NCBI GenBank assembly: GCA_938003745.1
Contig: CALKXS010000149.1
Coordinates: 1-32,966 of the forward strand
From: an uncultured Algibacter sp.
Lineage (GTDB): Bacteria; Bacteroidota; Bacteroidia; Flavobacteriales; Flavobacteriaceae
Direction: 5' to 3'
Length of the DNA: 32,966 nt
Shown one piece after another: positions 16,477-25,983 of this stretch; positions within the stretch are counted from its first letter, which is position 1, and each line of letters starts with the position of its first letter. Below the pieces are notes generated by a model. The model ran no database searches. It worked only from the letters and a program-made list of their open reading frames with translations, and was not told where the DNA came from. Both the position numbers and the translations under genes were made by a program.

Positions 16477-17782
16477 ATGGTTGTTTAAACATATTGATAA
16501 TTCTTCATTAGTTGTTTTTCGTATCATTTTTGGGTTGCTCTGTTTTTTAGAATCCGTAGGCGCTATTTTTACTGGGTGGGTTAAAAAAACATTAGTCGAA
16601 CCAGAGTTTACATTTAATTTTATTGGTTTAGATTGGTTGCAACCACTCTCAGGAAATGGGATGTATGGGTATTACATAGTTATGGGTGGTTTTGCACTCT
16701 TAGTTATGTTCGGGTATAAATACCGTGTTGGTATTATAGGGTTTACAGTCTTTTGGGCTGGAACATATTTTATGCAAAAAGCATCATATAATAATCATTA
16801 TTATTTATTAATATTATTAAGTGCTATAATGGCTTTTTTGCCAGCAAATAGATATTTATCTATTGATGCTAAATTGAATCCATCTATAGAAAGTATTTCT
16901 ATGCCACAATGGTGTAAATGGGTGTTTGTGTTACAAATGTTTATAGTCTATACTTATGGTTCTATTGCCAAGTTATACCCAGATTGGTTAGATACATCTG
17001 TAATGGAATTGCTTATGCGAGGTAAAAAAGACTATTATGTAGTTGGAGAATTGCTTCAGCAAAAAATAATGCATTATTTTTTAGCATATGGCGGGATATT
17101 GTTTGATGGATTAATAATTCCATTATTGTTGTTTAAAGCAACAAGAAAATTGGCTTTTGCAGCATCTATCTTTTTTCATCTTTTTAATTCTTTTGTTTTT
17201 CAAGTAGGTATATTCCCTTATTTGTCACTTGCTTTTGCCTTGTTCTTTTTTGAGCCAAAAATTATTCAGAAGTTATTTTTAAAGAAGAAAACGTTTTATA
17301 ATAAAGATGAGGTAAAAGTACCAAGTTATAAAATGCCGCTTTTGGTTTTATTTGGTGTGTACTTTATTTTTCAGATTGGATTACCGCTAAGACATCATTT
17401 TATTAAAGATGATGTATTATGGACAGAAGAAGGGCACCGCTTATCATGGCGAATGATGCTTAGGTCTAAATATGGTGTTGCAAAGTATAAAGTCGTAGAC
17501 AAGAGTACGGGTAAGGCTTTCCCAATAAAACTATCAGACTATCTAAGCAAAAAGCAACAGCGTTTGGTTGCTACAAAACCAGATGTAATATGGCAGTTTG
17601 CTCAAAGATTAAAACAGAAGTTTAATGAAAACGGTCAAGATATTTCAGTGTTTGTAGATTGTCGCGTCAAAGTAAATGGAAAACCGTATAAAGTATTAAT
17701 AGATCCGGAAGTTGATATAGCTAATGTTGAATGGGATATTTTTAAACATTCAGATTGGATTTTACCTTCTAAAAAAGACTAA
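16466..17782 (+). CDS. HTTM-domain (vitamin K-dependent gamma-carboxylase-like) membrane protein
   Basis: Integral membrane protein of the HTTM/VKGC-like family; its bacterial role is not established. The first about 300 residues contain several hydrophobic helices, with the family hallmarks YNNHYYLLILLS (around 108-119) and GSIAKLYPDWLD (around 166-177), plus a helix with HLFNS. The last about 130 residues are soluble, beginning near LPLRHHF and HRLSWRMMLRSK, which also fits this family. It overlaps ribF and is followed after 114 bp by serS. I recall the ribF-HTTM-serS neighbourhood from other flavobacteria, which argues for a housekeeping rather than an accessory gene. Confidence 0.85.
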   Translation: MLNKWLFKHIDNSSLVVFRIIFGLLCFLESVGAIFTGWVKKTLVEPEFTFNFIGLDWLQPLSGNGMYGYYIVMGGFALLVMFGYKYRVGIIGFTVFWAGTYFMQKASYNNHYYLLILLSAIMAFLPANRYLSIDAKLNPSIESISMPQWCKWVFVLQMFIVYTYGSIAKLYPDWLDTSVMELLMRGKKDYYVVGELLQQKIMHYFLAYGGILFDGLIIPLLLFKATRKLAFAASIFFHLFNSFVFQVGIFPYLSLAFALFFFEPKIIQKLFLKKKTFYNKDEVKVPSYKMPLLVLFGVYFIFQIGLPLRHHFIKDDVLWTEEGHRLSWRMMLRSKYGVAKYKVVDKSTGKAFPIKLSDYLSKKQQRLVATKPDVIWQFAQRLKQKFNENGQDISVFVDCRVKVNGKPYKVLIDPEVDIANVEWDIFKHSDWILPSKKD

Positions 17783-17868
17783 ACGTCAAAAAACTAAAGA
17801 GGTAATAAATCAGAAAAAAAGGAGAAGTAATTCCTTTAAAATAGTGCTTTACTCTCTTTTCAATTCAT

Positions 17869-17876
17869 TAAATTTG
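17869..17876 (+). promoter_or_regulatory. Candidate -7 promoter box of serS
   Basis: TAAATTTG matches TAnnTTTG, ending 20 bp before the serS ATG at 17897. No strong -33 TTG is seen. Confidence 0.5.
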
Positions 17877-17896
17877 TGCCTTAAATTTTTTCACTT

Positions 17897-19168
17897 ATGT
17901 TACAGCTTCCTTTTATTAAAGAAAACAAAGATTTAGTTATTGCTCGATTAGCGAAAAAGAATATTGACGCTACAGCTATGATTAATGATGTGATTTCGTT
18001 TGATGAAGATAGAAAACGCATTCAAACAAATTTAGATAATACATTAGCAGAATCTAACGCCCTTTCTAAAGAAATAGGAAATTTATATAAGTCTGGTGAA
18101 GCACAAAAGGCAAATCTTTTAAAAGAAAAAACAAGTCAATTAAAAGAGCTTTCAAAAGAACTTAGTGAAACTTTAACAGCTAAAGTTGAAGCTTTAAAAG
18201 AGTTGCTTTTTAAAATACCAAATGTACCTCATGAAATAGTTCCAGCTGGTACAACAGAAGCCGATAACGAAGAAACGTTTAGAGAAGGTGATATCCCCAA
18301 ATTATATGACGGTGCTTTACCACATTGGGAATTGGCAAAGAAATATGATATTATAGATTTTGAGCTTGGTAATAAAATTACAGGAGCAGGATTTCCTGTT
18401 TATAAAGGTAAGGGTGCACGACTACAACGTGCATTAATTGCTTATTTTCTTGATAAAAATATAGATACAGGTTATACAGAATATCAATTGCCACATTTAA
18501 TAAATGAGGCTTCAGGTATAGGTACAGGTCAATTGCCAGATAAAGAAGGACAAATGTATCATGTTGGAGAAGATAATTTATATTTAATTCCCACTGCAGA
18601 GGTACCAGGAACAAATATTTTTAGAGACGTTGTATTAAGTGAATCAGAATTACCAATTGCTATAACTGGTTATACACCATGTTTTCGTCGAGAAGCAGGA
18701 AGTTATGGAGCTCATGTTAGAGGTTTAAATAGATTGCATCAATTTGATAAAGTTGAAATTATAAGAGTTGAACATCCTAGGAAATCTTATGATGCATTAG
18801 TAGGAATGGTAGATCACGTAAAAGGTATTTTACAAGAATTGAAACTACCATATAAAATATTACGTTTATGCGGAGGAGACACCTCTTTTGCAGCTGCCAT
18901 AACTTATGATTTTGAAGTGTTTTCTACAGCACAAGACCGTTGGCTAGAAGTATCTTCTATTTCTAATTTTGAAACTTTTCAAGCAAATCGTTTAAAACTT
19001 CGTTTTAAGAATGCTAAAGGTAAAAATGAATTAGCCCATACGCTTAATGGAAGTTCTTTAGCATTACCTAGAGTTTTAGCTGGAATCTTAGAGAATTATC
19101 AAACTGAAGAAGGTATTGTTATACCAGAAGTTTTACAGCCTTATACAGGGTTTAAGATCATAAACTAG
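17897..19168 (+). CDS. serS: Seryl-tRNA synthetase
   Basis: Charges tRNA-Ser with serine in the cytoplasm. The protein has 423 residues. The N-terminal long coiled coil (about 30-105, alternating Lys/Glu and Leu) grips the tRNA long arm. The class II catalytic core follows, with motif 2 FRREAGSYGAHVRGL and HQFDKVEI, and motif 3 LPRVLAGILENYQ with the terminal EVLQPYTG. The start MLQLPFIKENKDLVIARLAKK is the normal family start. It has its own candidate promoter. Confidence 0.98.
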   Translation: MLQLPFIKENKDLVIARLAKKNIDATAMINDVISFDEDRKRIQTNLDNTLAESNALSKEIGNLYKSGEAQKANLLKEKTSQLKELSKELSETLTAKVEALKELLFKIPNVPHEIVPAGTTEADNEETFREGDIPKLYDGALPHWELAKKYDIIDFELGNKITGAGFPVYKGKGARLQRALIAYFLDKNIDTGYTEYQLPHLINEASGIGTGQLPDKEGQMYHVGEDNLYLIPTAEVPGTNIFRDVVLSESELPIAITGYTPCFRREAGSYGAHVRGLNRLHQFDKVEIIRVEHPRKSYDALVGMVDHVKGILQELKLPYKILRLCGGDTSFAAAITYDFEVFSTAQDRWLEVSSISNFETFQANRLKLRFKNAKGKNELAHTLNGSSLALPRVLAGILENYQTEEGIVIPEVLQPYTGFKIIN

Positions 19169-19577
19169 AAACTCTTTAAGAGAATTTTAATCTTACAACA
19201 ACAAGGTGATCAATTAGTTAAAATCGACTAAGCGCTCGTATTTCCTGTTTTTAAACGGAAAGATATCGTTTTTTTGTGGCTTAAAAGATATTCATGAAGT
19301 TAGCAAGACTAAACCTATTTAATCTACCTAACCCATTGAAAAATCTTAAGCGCATAGTTTTGGTTATTACATTAGATTTTTTCGCTAGTAAGGTCTTATC
19401 TTCTGGTTTTCAATTAATAAAGTCAGAAAATAAGGCTGCCGCTATTGTAAACAAATAAGATGTTGTAATAGCATAGATAGACTTGTCCCAAAATCAACTT
19501 TAATTGTCGTTTTTTTCGGGCACTTTTTTATATTCTTATTTGTGCAAAGTAAAAATAGCATTTGCTATATTTACAGT
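19169..19577. other. Long intergenic region after serS, no recognised gene
   Basis: About 400 bp without a recognisable gene or RNA. A 54-codon plus-strand frame runs 19294-19458 (MKLARLNLFNLPNPLKNLKR at its start); I do not recognise it and it lacks support. The segment 19200-19300 is interrupted in all forward frames and could be remnant sequence. The last part presumably holds the promoter of the TPR gene; TATATTTA shortly before its ATG is one base off the -7 consensus. Confidence 0.4.
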
Positions 19578-21359
19578 ATGAGAATCCTCTTTATTTTAGG
19601 TTTGTTCTTTTGTACTAATAGCTTTTCACAAGATGATATGTTAGCAAAAGATTATTATAAAAAAGGAAATTTTGAAAAGGCATTATATGAATATAAAAAG
19701 CTTTATTCAAAGTCGCCTTCTAATGTAACCTATATTGATCAAATAATAAGTACTCATCAAGAATTAGAGCAATATACGGAGGTAGAAACATTTTTATTAG
19801 ACTTATTAAATCGTGTAAAATATCCAGCTTTTTTAGTAGAATTAGGATATAATTATCAATTAAAAAATGAGTTAGAAAAAGCTACCGAGCATTATAACAA
19901 GGCTATAGCTAGTTTAGATGATAATGTTAATAGCGCATTTTCAATAGCAAGAGCTTTTCAAAGTCATAGTCTTTTAAACGAGACTATTGCGGTTTACGAA
20001 AAAGCCATGGATATAAACCCAAGACTTAATTTTAAGTTGCAATTGGCACAAATTTATGGAGAGCAAGGTGATATTGAAAAGATGTTTACAAGTTATATTG
20101 ACTTTGTACAGCATAATGTAGCGTCATTAAATAATATAAAAAGGGCTATAAATGATTTTATAAGTGAAAATAGCTTAAACGAGAATAATATTTTATTTCG
20201 TAAAATTCTACTAAAAAAACTTCAGCAAGAGCCTAATGTTTTATGGAATGATTTGTTAAGTTGGATGTTTGTTCAGCAAAAAGATTTTAAAAAAGCCTTT
20301 ACTCAAGAAAAAGCCATTTATAATAGACAACCAGAAAGTTTAAATAGAATTGAAGAACTAGCGTCAATAGCTTCATCAGAGAATCAAATAGATGTAGCAA
20401 AAACTATTTATACGTATCTTATTGAAACAGCCCAAGAACCTGAAACGTTATTAAACGCACAATATAATTCACTGCAATTAGAAACAAAAACGGCTGATAA
20501 CAATAAAGATATATACGAAGCTATAGATAGTAGGTATTTGGCATTGTTTGAAGAGCACGGAACCTTTTCTCAAACTTTAAAGCTACAAATTGCTTACGGA
20601 CATTTTTTAGCCTTTTATAAAAACAACACAAAAGAAGCTACTAGTTTTTTAGAGAAAGCCTTGAAATTACCATTAACGCAATTACAATTGGCAGAGGTTA
20701 AATTGGAGTTGGGAGATATTTTGGTTCTACAAGAAAAATTTAATCAAGCTTTAATTTATTATAGCCAGATTCAGCGCAATTTAAAAAACAGCACTATTTC
20801 TCAAGAAGCTCGTTTTAAAGTAGCCAAAGCAAGTTATTATAAAGGTGATTTTAAATGGGCAGAATCTCAGCTTAAAATTTTAAAATCTTCAACATCACAA
20901 TTAATGGCAAATGATGCGTTAGATTTAAAATTACTGATTTCTGATAATAAATATGAGGATTCACTTCAAACGGCATTAAAACTATATGCAAAGGCAGATT
21001 TGTTGACATTCCAAAATAGAAATGATGAAGCTATTTTACTTTTAAATAAAATAATAGAAAATCATAAAACAGAGCCTATAATACCACAAGCATTACTTAA
21101 GCAAGCTCAATTATTTGAAGATAAATTTCAGTTTGAAAAAGCAAAAGTAAATTACGAATCTATTATAGCAAACTATAGAGAAGGCATTTTGGTAGATGAT
21201 GCTTATTATGCATTAGCTAATATTTTCGAAAATCATTTAAGTTTGCCAGAGAAAGCTAAAGAATTATACGAGAAAATAATTTTTAATCATGCCGATAGTA
21301 TTTATTTTGTTGAAGCTAGAAAGAAATATAGAGTTTTACGAGGTGATGCTATAAATTGA
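19578..21359 (+). CDS. Secreted or periplasmic tetratricopeptide-repeat protein
   Basis: A 593-residue TPR protein. The ATG at 19578 was chosen because it begins a typical signal peptide (MRILFILGLFFCTNSFSQ); a GTG frame start 36 bp upstream would bury it. TPR-like helices run through most of the chain, clear near DYYKKGNFEKALYEYKKLY (about 26-44), in the ATEHYNKAIASL region (about 107-118), and near the C-terminus (FEKAKVNYESIIANYREG, then AKELYEKIIFNH). The C-terminal spacing resembles YbgF/BamD-type tandem TPRs, so a scaffold role in the periplasm is likely, but partners are unknown. The small DUF4286 gene follows after 30 bp and may be co-transcribed. Confidence 0.88.
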   Translation: MRILFILGLFFCTNSFSQDDMLAKDYYKKGNFEKALYEYKKLYSKSPSNVTYIDQIISTHQELEQYTEVETFLLDLLNRVKYPAFLVELGYNYQLKNELEKATEHYNKAIASLDDNVNSAFSIARAFQSHSLLNETIAVYEKAMDINPRLNFKLQLAQIYGEQGDIEKMFTSYIDFVQHNVASLNNIKRAINDFISENSLNENNILFRKILLKKLQQEPNVLWNDLLSWMFVQQKDFKKAFTQEKAIYNRQPESLNRIEELASIASSENQIDVAKTIYTYLIETAQEPETLLNAQYNSLQLETKTADNNKDIYEAIDSRYLALFEEHGTFSQTLKLQIAYGHFLAFYKNNTKEATSFLEKALKLPLTQLQLAEVKLELGDILVLQEKFNQALIYYSQIQRNLKNSTISQEARFKVAKASYYKGDFKWAESQLKILKSSTSQLMANDALDLKLLISDNKYEDSLQTALKLYAKADLLTFQNRNDEAILLLNKIIENHKTEPIIPQALLKQAQLFEDKFQFEKAKVNYESIIANYREGILVDDAYYALANIFENHLSLPEKAKELYEKIIFNHADSIYFVEARKKYRVLRGDAIN

Positions 21360-21389
21360 TTAATCTTGCACAATAAAATTTAATACACA

Positions 21390-21728
21390 ATGACTAAAAA
21401 TCAAAAGTACATATACAACGTAACCGCAAACATAGAAGAATCTATCCATGATGAATGGTTAATATGGATTAAAGAACATATTCCGAAAGTGTTAGGAACT
21501 GGAAAATTTGAAAAAGCAACGTTGTCTGAAGTTTTAGTTGAAGAAGATATGGGAGGTATTACGTATTCTGTACAATACACATCGTATTCTCGTGAAGCTT
21601 TAGATGCATATTATAAAGAAGATGCTGATAGATTAAGAGCTGAAGGTTTGAAAAAATTTGCAGACAAGATGCTAGCTTTTAGAACAGAACTTCAAATAAT
21701 AGATGTGTATACAGTAAGCTTTAAATAG
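21390..21728 (+). CDS. DUF4286 family protein
   Basis: A 112-residue cytoplasmic protein with an alpha/beta, ferredoxin-like pattern: IYNVTANIEESIHDEWLIWI at the start, the central GITYSVQYTS strand, then YYKEDADRLRAEGLKKFADK and a final strand IIDVYTVSF. This matches DUF4286, a family common in Bacteroidota with no assigned function that I know of. It sits between the TPR gene and rsmA. A weak hairpin follows it. Confidence 0.85.
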   Translation: MTKNQKYIYNVTANIEESIHDEWLIWIKEHIPKVLGTGKFEKATLSEVLVEEDMGGITYSVQYTSYSREALDAYYKEDADRLRAEGLKKFADKMLAFRTELQIIDVYTVSFK

Positions 21729-21731
21729 TTA

Positions 21732-21756
21732 ATTCCTGCAAAATAGGAATCTCTTT
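21732..21756 (+). terminator. Weak hairpin after DUF4286 gene
   Basis: ATTCCT (21732-21737) pairs with AGGAAT (21745-21750) and is followed by CTCTTT. The stem is short and the T run poor, so termination would be partial at best. Confidence 0.3.
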
Positions 21757-21820
21757 AAAAATCAGATATATCGGGTTTAAGTTTTATATCTTCGCAAGAC
21801 CTTATAAATACCAATAATTC

Positions 21821-22624
21821 GTGGCAAATAACTCTAATCAGCATCAAGTAAAAGCAAAGAAATTTTTAGGTCAGCATTTTTTAAATGATGAAGGCATTGC
21901 ACAAGATATTGCAGACGCTCTAACTCTAAAAAATTATAATGCTATATTAGAAATTGGCCCAGGAATGGGCGTGTTAACTAAATATTTACTTAAAAAAAAG
22001 GTAACAACACACGTTATCGAGATTGATACAGAATCGGTAGAGTATCTGCAAGCCAATTATTTAAATCTAGCACCAAGAATTATTGAAAAAGATTTCTTAA
22101 AGTATGATTTAAATGAAGTATTTAAAGGTGAACCTTTTGCAATTATAGGAAACTTTCCATATAATATTTCAACGCAAATTGTTTTTAAAACTTTAGAAAT
22201 GCGTGATCAAATTCCAGAATTTTCTGGAATGTTTCAAAAAGAAGTAGCAAAACGTATTTGCTCAAAAGAAGGTAGTAAGGTTTATGGTATTTTATCAGTA
22301 TTAACGCAAGCGTTTTATGATGCCGAATATTTGTTTACCGTACCGCCAAATGTTTTCAATCCGCCACCAAAGGTAGATTCTGGAGTATTAAGACTTACTA
22401 GAAAAGAAAATTATACGTTACCTTGTGATGAGAAACTGTTTTTCAGAGTAGTGAAAGCAGCATTTCAACAACGTAGAAAAACAATTCGTAACAGTTTAAA
22501 AACATTCAATCTAAGCGATAGTTTAAGAGAAGATAGTATCTTTGGCAAACGCCCAGAGCAATTAAATATGCAGCAGTTTATTGAGCTGACACAGTTAATA
22601 GAAAATGACGAAAATAATATGTAA
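21821..22624 (+). CDS. rsmA: 16S rRNA (adenine1518/1519-N6)-dimethyltransferase
   Basis: Dimethylates two adjacent adenines near the 3' end of 16S rRNA during small-subunit assembly, using S-adenosylmethionine. The 267-residue protein shows FLGQHFL (15-21), the SAM-binding motif [11 protein letters not shown] (43-53), the acidic ribose-binding segment VIEIDTES (65-72), and the catalytic motif IV NFPYNIS (111-117). The start is GTG at 21821; no in-frame ATG precedes the conserved N-terminus, so the rare start is well supported. TATCTTCG upstream is one base off the -7 consensus. mgtE begins 12 bp after the stop, so the pair is probably an operon. Confidence 0.96.
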   Translation: MANNSNQHQVKAKKFLGQHFLNDEGIAQDIADALTLKNYNAILEIGPGMGVLTKYLLKKKVTTHVIEIDTESVEYLQANYLNLAPRIIEKDFLKYDLNEVFKGEPFAIIGNFPYNISTQIVFKTLEMRDQIPEFSGMFQKEVAKRICSKEGSKVYGILSVLTQAFYDAEYLFTVPPNVFNPPPKVDSGVLRLTRKENYTLPCDEKLFFRVVKAAFQQRRKTIRNSLKTFNLSDSLREDSIFGKRPEQLNMQQFIELTQLIENDENNM

Positions 22625-22636
22625 AATAATTTCAAT

Positions 22637-24007
22637 TTGTCTGAAGAAACAGAAAACATACAATTTGAGTTAACCGATGATTTAATAAATCAGGTAGAAC
22701 ATTTAATTAAATCTAAAAGTGATAAAGAACTTCATACACTTTTAGATGATTTCCATTATGCAGATATTGCAGAAATTCTAGATGAATTAAACCTAGAGCA
22801 AGCCGTTTATATCATTAAGCTTATAGATTCTGAAACCACAGCAGACATCTTAAAAGAACTTGATGAAGACAATAGAGAGAAGGTTTTACAAAAGCTATCG
22901 GCAAAAGAAATTGCCGAAGAAATTGAAGAATTAGATACCGATGATGCGGCAGATATTATTGCAGAATTACCTGAAGATCGTCAAGAAGAGGTAATATCTA
23001 AAATAGAAGACGAAGAGCATAAGGAAGAAATTAAAGAACTTCTAGCTTATGATGAAGATACCGCTGGTGGACTTATGGCCAAAGAACTTGTAAAGGTTTA
23101 TGATACATGGACGGTTGCAGGTTGCCTACGTCGTATTAGAGGTCAAGCAGAAGAAGTAACTCGTGTACACTCAGTTTACGTTGTAAACAAGCAAGGTAAA
23201 TTAGTAGGTCGTCTATCTTTAAAAGATCTTATTGTTGCAAAAAACGAGCAAAAAATTGCAGACATATATATATCAAATGTAGATTATGTTGATGTTAATG
23301 AAGATGTAGAAGAGGTTGCGAAAATTATGTCAAAATACGATTTAGAAGCTATTCCTGTAGTAGACGAAAATCAAACATTATTAGGAAGAATTACTATTGA
23401 TGATATTGTTGATGTTTTAAAAGAAGAAGCAGATAAAGATTATCAATTAGCTGCAGGTATTACCCAAGATGTAGATTCAGATGATAGTATTCTAGAATTA
23501 ACACGTGCCCGTTTACCTTGGTTATTTTTAGGTTTGGTTGGGGGTATTGGAGCCTTTTTAATTATGGAAGGATTTCATAATGTTTTTGAAAAATACGCAG
23601 TGCTTTTCTTTTTTACCCCATTAATAGCAGCTATGGCAGGAAATGTAGGTGTACAATCTAGCGCTATAATTGTACAAGGTTTAGCAAACGACGATGTAAA
23701 GGGAAGCGTAAATAGTAGATTAATAAAGGAAATGTTATTAGCAGCACTTAACGGTGTTATTTTAGCATTATTTCTATTTCTTTTTGTTTGGATTACCAAA
23801 GGTAGTGCTACCACGGCATTAGCCATATCGGTATCGTTAGTAGTAGTAATTATAGTTGCAGGGTTAATAGGCACATTTGTGCCGTTATTTTTGAATAAAC
23901 GGGGTATTGATCCAGCTATTGCAACCGGTCCGTTTATTACAACAAGTAATGATATTTTCGGAATCCTTATCTATTTCTGGATAGCAAAAATGATTCTTGG
24001 TATATAG
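22637..24007 (+). CDS. mgtE: Magnesium transporter MgtE
   Basis: Inner-membrane Mg2+ channel gated by its own cytoplasmic domains. The 456 residues comprise the acidic MgtE N domain (about 10-135, helical repeats such as HYADIAEILDELN and AAEIIAELPEDRQEE-like segments), two CBS domains (about 140-260), a plug helix, and five transmembrane helices (about 288-456, with the conserved FFFTPLIAAMAGNVGVQSS pore segment). The start appears to be TTG at 22637 (MSEETENIQF), 12 bp after rsmA; no better ATG fits the N-terminus. Close spacing suggests co-transcription with rsmA. The dispersed repeat begins 5 bp after its stop. Confidence 0.95.
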   Translation: MSEETENIQFELTDDLINQVEHLIKSKSDKELHTLLDDFHYADIAEILDELNLEQAVYIIKLIDSETTADILKELDEDNREKVLQKLSAKEIAEEIEELDTDDAADIIAELPEDRQEEVISKIEDEEHKEEIKELLAYDEDTAGGLMAKELVKVYDTWTVAGCLRRIRGQAEEVTRVHSVYVVNKQGKLVGRLSLKDLIVAKNEQKIADIYISNVDYVDVNEDVEEVAKIMSKYDLEAIPVVDENQTLLGRITIDDIVDVLKEEADKDYQLAAGITQDVDSDDSILELTRARLPWLFLGLVGGIGAFLIMEGFHNVFEKYAVLFFFTPLIAAMAGNVGVQSSAIIVQGLANDDVKGSVNSRLIKEMLLAALNGVILALFLFLFVWITKGSATTALAISVSLVVVIIVAGLIGTFVPLFLNKRGIDPAIATGPFITTSNDIFGILIYFWIAKMILGI

Positions 24008-24012
24008 CTTAT

Positions 24013-24139
24013 GGGTGTTACCACAATGGGCTGGCTTTATTTGTTAGTTTTTGTTTTAAGTTATTGAACTCATGAATATAAATATTTCACTATTCGCTCT
24101 TTGCGAGGAGTTCAAACAAACCGTTCTATCCCTAACGCA
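24013..24139 (+). repeat. Dispersed intergenic repeat, copy 2
   Basis: Opens with GGGTGTTACCACAA then GGGCTGGCTTTA, contains an internal stem TTGAACTC (24064-24071) with GAGTTCAA (24108-24115), and closes with GTTCTATCCCTAACGCA. It shares box order with the copy at 11917-12020, but the central hairpin sequence is unrelated. It sits between mgtE and the cupin pseudogene. Confidence 0.65.
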
Positions 24140-24159
24140 AATCTTCGTAAATTTACAAT

Positions 24160-24513
24160 ATGAGCGTACTAAATATTAAAGAGAAGTTTTCTAAAAATTG
24201 GTATCCACACCAAATAGTAGTCGTAGATAATATGCAAGTTATACTTGCAAAGCTAAAAGGCAAATTTGTATGACATGCTCATGAAGACGAAGATGAATTG
24301 TTTCAAGCAGTAAAGGAACATTATATATGCAATTTAGAGATAGAACCGAAGTTGTAAATGCAGGAGAGATTATTGTTGTTCCTAAAGACGTTGAACATAA
24401 TCCATATACAAAAAACGATGAAGAGGTACATGTTTTACTTTTTGAAAAATTAACCTGCCTATATGGGAGAATTTAAACATGAAAAAACACAAATAAGTTA
24501 TCTTAAAATTTAA
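24160..24513 (+). pseudogene. Cupin-domain protein, disrupted
   Basis: Remnant of a small single-domain cupin of about 117 residues, probably once a metal-binding beta-barrel of unknown substrate. It begins MSVLNIKEKFSKNWYPHQIV. TGA at 24271-24273 interrupts it where the family has Trp in the metal-binding stretch (KFV-stop-HAHEDEDELFQ). A frameshift follows near 24320, after which MQFRDRTEVVNAGEIIVVPK and EHNPYTKNDEEVHVLLFEKL can be read, and a second frameshift near 24455 precedes GEFKHEKTQISYLKI and the stop. Three independent lesions make a sequencing error unlikely. It lies directly upstream of the dehydrogenase gene. Confidence 0.85.
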
Positions 24514-24533
24514 ATTACATTACCTGTTATAAA

Positions 24534-25490
24534 ATGAAAATTCTTCACTTAGATAGTAATCATGAGTTACTAATAAATCAATTAAACAATTTAGGTTTCT
24601 CAAATCATGAAGATTATACATCTTCAAAAGAGGCCATTGAGGCTAAAATACACGAGTATGATGGTTTTATTATTAGAAGCCGTTTCTCAATAGATAAACA
24701 ATTTTTAGACGCAGCAAAAAATCTAAAATTTATTGGGAGAGTAGGTGCAGGACTAGAAAATATAGATTGTGATTATGCCGAAAGTAAAGGAATAACCTTA
24801 ATTGCAGCACCAGAAGGAAACAGAAATGCAGTAGGAGAACATAGTTTAGGCATGTTACTTTCTTTATTTAATAAATTAAATAGAGCAGATACGCAGGTAA
24901 GATCTGGTAAATGGCTGCGCGAAGACAATAGAGGTATAGAGTTAGATGGAAGAACTGTTGGTTTAACAGGCTATGGCAACATGGGGAAAGCCTTTGCAAA
25001 AAAACTACGTGGGTTTGATTGCGAAGTACTTTGTTATGACATAAAAGAAAATGTAGGAGATGCTAATGCAAAACAAGTAAGCTTATCGGAGTTTCAAGAA
25101 AAAGTAGATGTAGTAAGTTTACATACACCGCAAACGCCATTAACTTTAAAAATGGTAAACAGTCAATTTATAAATCAGTTTAAAAAATCATTTTGGTTAA
25201 TAAATACAGCACGAGGTAAAAGTGTTGTCACTGCAGATTTGGTTAAAGCATTAAAATCAGGAAAAATTTTAGGTGCCGGACTTGATGTTTTAGAATACGA
25301 AAAAGCTTCGTTTGAAAATCTGTTTAAAGGAGATGTCACATCGAGAGCTGTCGAGATGCCAGAAGCGTTTCAATATTTAATAGATTCAGAAAACGTTTTA
25401 CTAACACCACACGTAGGTGGTTGGACCGTTGAAAGTAAAGAAAAATTAGCACAAACTATTGTAGATAAAATTAAGACGAATTTTTGCTAA
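24534..25490 (+). CDS. D-2-hydroxyacid dehydrogenase (phosphoglycerate dehydrogenase-like)
   Basis: NAD-dependent dehydrogenase of the D-isomer-specific 2-hydroxyacid family. In 318 residues: GRVGAGLENID (68-78), GNRNAVGEHSLGMLL (95-109), the dinucleotide loop GYGNMG (146-151), HTPQT (197-201), catalytic INTARG with Arg227, the GAGLDVLEYE segment (247-256) supplying the catalytic glutamate, and TPHVGGWT with His293. It resembles SerA-type enzymes without the C-terminal ACT regulatory domain. The substrate could be 3-phosphoglycerate or another 2-ketoacid and is not decided here; no serC is adjacent. It is intact while the genes on both sides are broken, which suggests it is still under selection. 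Confidence 0.9.
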   Translation: MKILHLDSNHELLINQLNNLGFSNHEDYTSSKEAIEAKIHEYDGFIIRSRFSIDKQFLDAAKNLKFIGRVGAGLENIDCDYAESKGITLIAAPEGNRNAVGEHSLGMLLSLFNKLNRADTQVRSGKWLREDNRGIELDGRTVGLTGYGNMGKAFAKKLRGFDCEVLCYDIKENVGDANAKQVSLSEFQEKVDVVSLHTPQTPLTLKMVNSQFINQFKKSFWLINTARGKSVVTADLVKALKSGKILGAGLDVLEYEKASFENLFKGDVTSRAVEMPEAFQYLIDSENVLLTPHVGGWTVESKEKLAQTIVDKIKTNFC

Positions 25491-25518
25491 CTTTATATAA
25501 AATCAAAATAAAGTCGTT

Positions 25519-25983
25519 ATGCAATCAAAAGCAGAATCTCCACAACAATATATTAATGAGTTGCCAGAAGATAGAAAAGGCCCTATTCAGCAACTTAGGT
25601 AGTAAATTTTAGATAATCTTCCAGAAGGTATGGAAGAAGCTGTAAATTACGGGATATTGGGTTATGTTGTTCCGCATTCATTATATCCAAATGGCTATCA
25701 TTGTAATACTAAATTACCATTGCCATTCATGAATTTGGCTTCTCAAAAAAACTTTATTGCTGTATATAGTACGGCACTTTATGCTAAAAAAGAATTAATG
25801 GATTGGTTTATCTTAGAGCATAAAAAGCGTTGTAAGTATAAGATACATATGGGAAAAAGTTGTATTCGTTTTAAGAAAATGGAAGATATTCCATTTGGAC
25901 TTATTGGAGAATTAACGCCTAAAATAAGTACAGACGAGTGGATTGATATTTATGAAACAAGTATTAAGGCATCAAAAAAATGA
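25519..25983 (+). pseudogene. DUF1801-domain protein with two tandem in-frame stops
   Basis: Reads MQSKAESPQQYINELPEDRK and on to PIQQLR, then TAG (25600-25602) and TAA (25603-25605), then in the same frame ILDNLPEGMEEAVNYGILGYVVPHSLYPNG and the rest of a DUF1801 (YdhG-like) domain to the TGA at 25981. The remaining 117-residue piece from the ATG at 25630 is unbroken but lacks the first helices of the domain. The frame is otherwise preserved, so decay is recent. The function of the family is not known. The TGA overlaps the ATG of the next gene as ATGA, evidence of former translational coupling. Confidence 0.85.
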
